In this document: one piece after another, positions 63,673 through 64,000 of the stretch | Position numbering within the stretch: the first letter of the stretch is position 1 | Layout: each line of letters starts with the position of its first letter | Assembly (NCBI RefSeq): GCF_900109885.1 | Contig: NZ_FOBS01000002.1 | Coordinates: 1 to 64,000, forward strand | DNA length: 64,000 nt | Source of the DNA: Syntrophus gentianae | GTDB taxonomy: Bacteria > Desulfobacterota > Syntrophia > Syntrophales > Syntrophaceae | Direction: 5' to 3' | Translations under genes and position numbers: made by a program | The notes under the pieces: model-generated | Databases searched by the model: none | Told to the model about the DNA's origin: nothing | The model's input: only the letters and a program-made list of their open reading frames with translations

Positions 63673-64000
63673 CGGTCAACTCCCTAGAAAGAAACCTTGT
63701 TCCTATTGGAAGCTTATGTGATGCCAGCCGGAACGCTTCCTTCGCTACATCCTTTGAAACTCCCTCCATCTCATAGAGCACCGTACCCGGTTTTACAACC
63801 GCTACCCATTCTTCCGGCGCCCCCTTTCCTTTTCCCATACGCGTTTCGGCTGGTTTCTTTGTTATTGATTTGTGAGGGAATATTCGTATCCATATCTTCC
63901 CGCCTCTGCGAACATGACGCGTTATTGCAATTCTGGCTGCTTCAATCTGTCTTGCTGTTATCCAGCCACATTCTTCGGCTTGAAGGCCGAACTCTCCAAA
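63662..64000 (-). CDS. rplP: 50S ribosomal protein L16, 5' end outside window
   Basis: The C-terminal 112 residues of L16 are visible, about 25 residues short of the full ~138. Text such as [40 protein letters not shown], and [19 protein letters not shown] is diagnostic. The protein ends at TDEG with the stop at 63662-63664. The gene continues to the right of the window. Confidence 0.96.
   Translation of the reverse strand, partial: FGEFGLQAEECGWITARQIEAARIAITRHVRRGGKIWIRIFPHKSITKKPAETRMGKGKGAPEEWVAVVKPGTVLYEMEGVSKDVAKEAFRLASHKLPIGTRFLSRELTDEG

Overview
The window is a contiguous bacterial chromosome segment, mostly fairly GC-rich and densely coding. No rRNA, tRNA or CRISPR array was found. 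The gene set suggests an anaerobic Gram-negative deltaproteobacterium of the Syntrophus/Syntrophales kind: LptD and O-antigen type genes, a PEP-CTERM protein with a VPLPGALWLF signal, PurL carrying PurS-like N-terminal domains beside a separate PurQ, a hemerythrin-like protein, a WrbA-like flavoprotein and an ACT-malic enzyme. This assignment is inference from gene content; no database search was possible.

Layout. 1-8211 (minus strand): an IS4-type insertion sequence with recognisable terminal inverted repeats has landed in the last codons of a Wzx-type flippase. Behind it lie a GT2 glycosyltransferase, WecB, a UDP-glucuronate-4-epimerase-like enzyme, GalE and a Fic protein. The flippase and glycosyltransferase are strikingly AT-rich. 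8627-18262: a Cys-rich small protein, a Lon-like protease/Hsp20/metallo-hydrolase/alcohol dehydrogenase run, an HDOD protein, a hemerythrin-like protein, an unlisted 59-aa gene, HtrA/DegP and a PrpA-type phosphatase. 18367-29946: PurQ and PurL, an unidentified ten-helix membrane protein with repeated WP motifs, malic enzyme, a bactofilin-like secreted membrane protein, DedA, WrbA and a small redox-looking membrane pair. 30095-40936: a PEP-CTERM protein, a decayed membrane gene, PgpA, CinA, ThpR, RecA-RecX-AlaS (with two palindromes before recA), a repeat-rich lipoprotein, a large membrane protein and a patatin-like hydrolase.

40959-45556 is the highlight: a chromosomal integron. A broken integron-type tyrosine recombinase (IntI, three frameshifts) reads rightward. 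Divergent from it, on the other strand, is a small cassette array with a HEPN-like unknown gene, two GNAT acetyltransferases, and a methyltransferase plus a 51-aa ORF. The array is punctuated by attC-like sites. In two cassettes the complementary end boxes match exactly, and the stop codons of the second GNAT gene and the 51-aa ORF lie inside attC boxes. The integrase lesions imply that the array is frozen unless another integrase acts on it.

45644-64000 (minus strand) is housekeeping: CysS, ArgC, the rplM-rpsI operon with a clear terminator, LptD and FolC, and then the alpha/spc/S10 ribosomal super-operon. That run goes from a terminated EF-Tu-domain-II-like ORF through rplQ, rpoA, rpsD, rpsK, rpsM, rpmJ, infA, map and secY to rplP, which is cut by the window end. 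No adk lies between secY and map.
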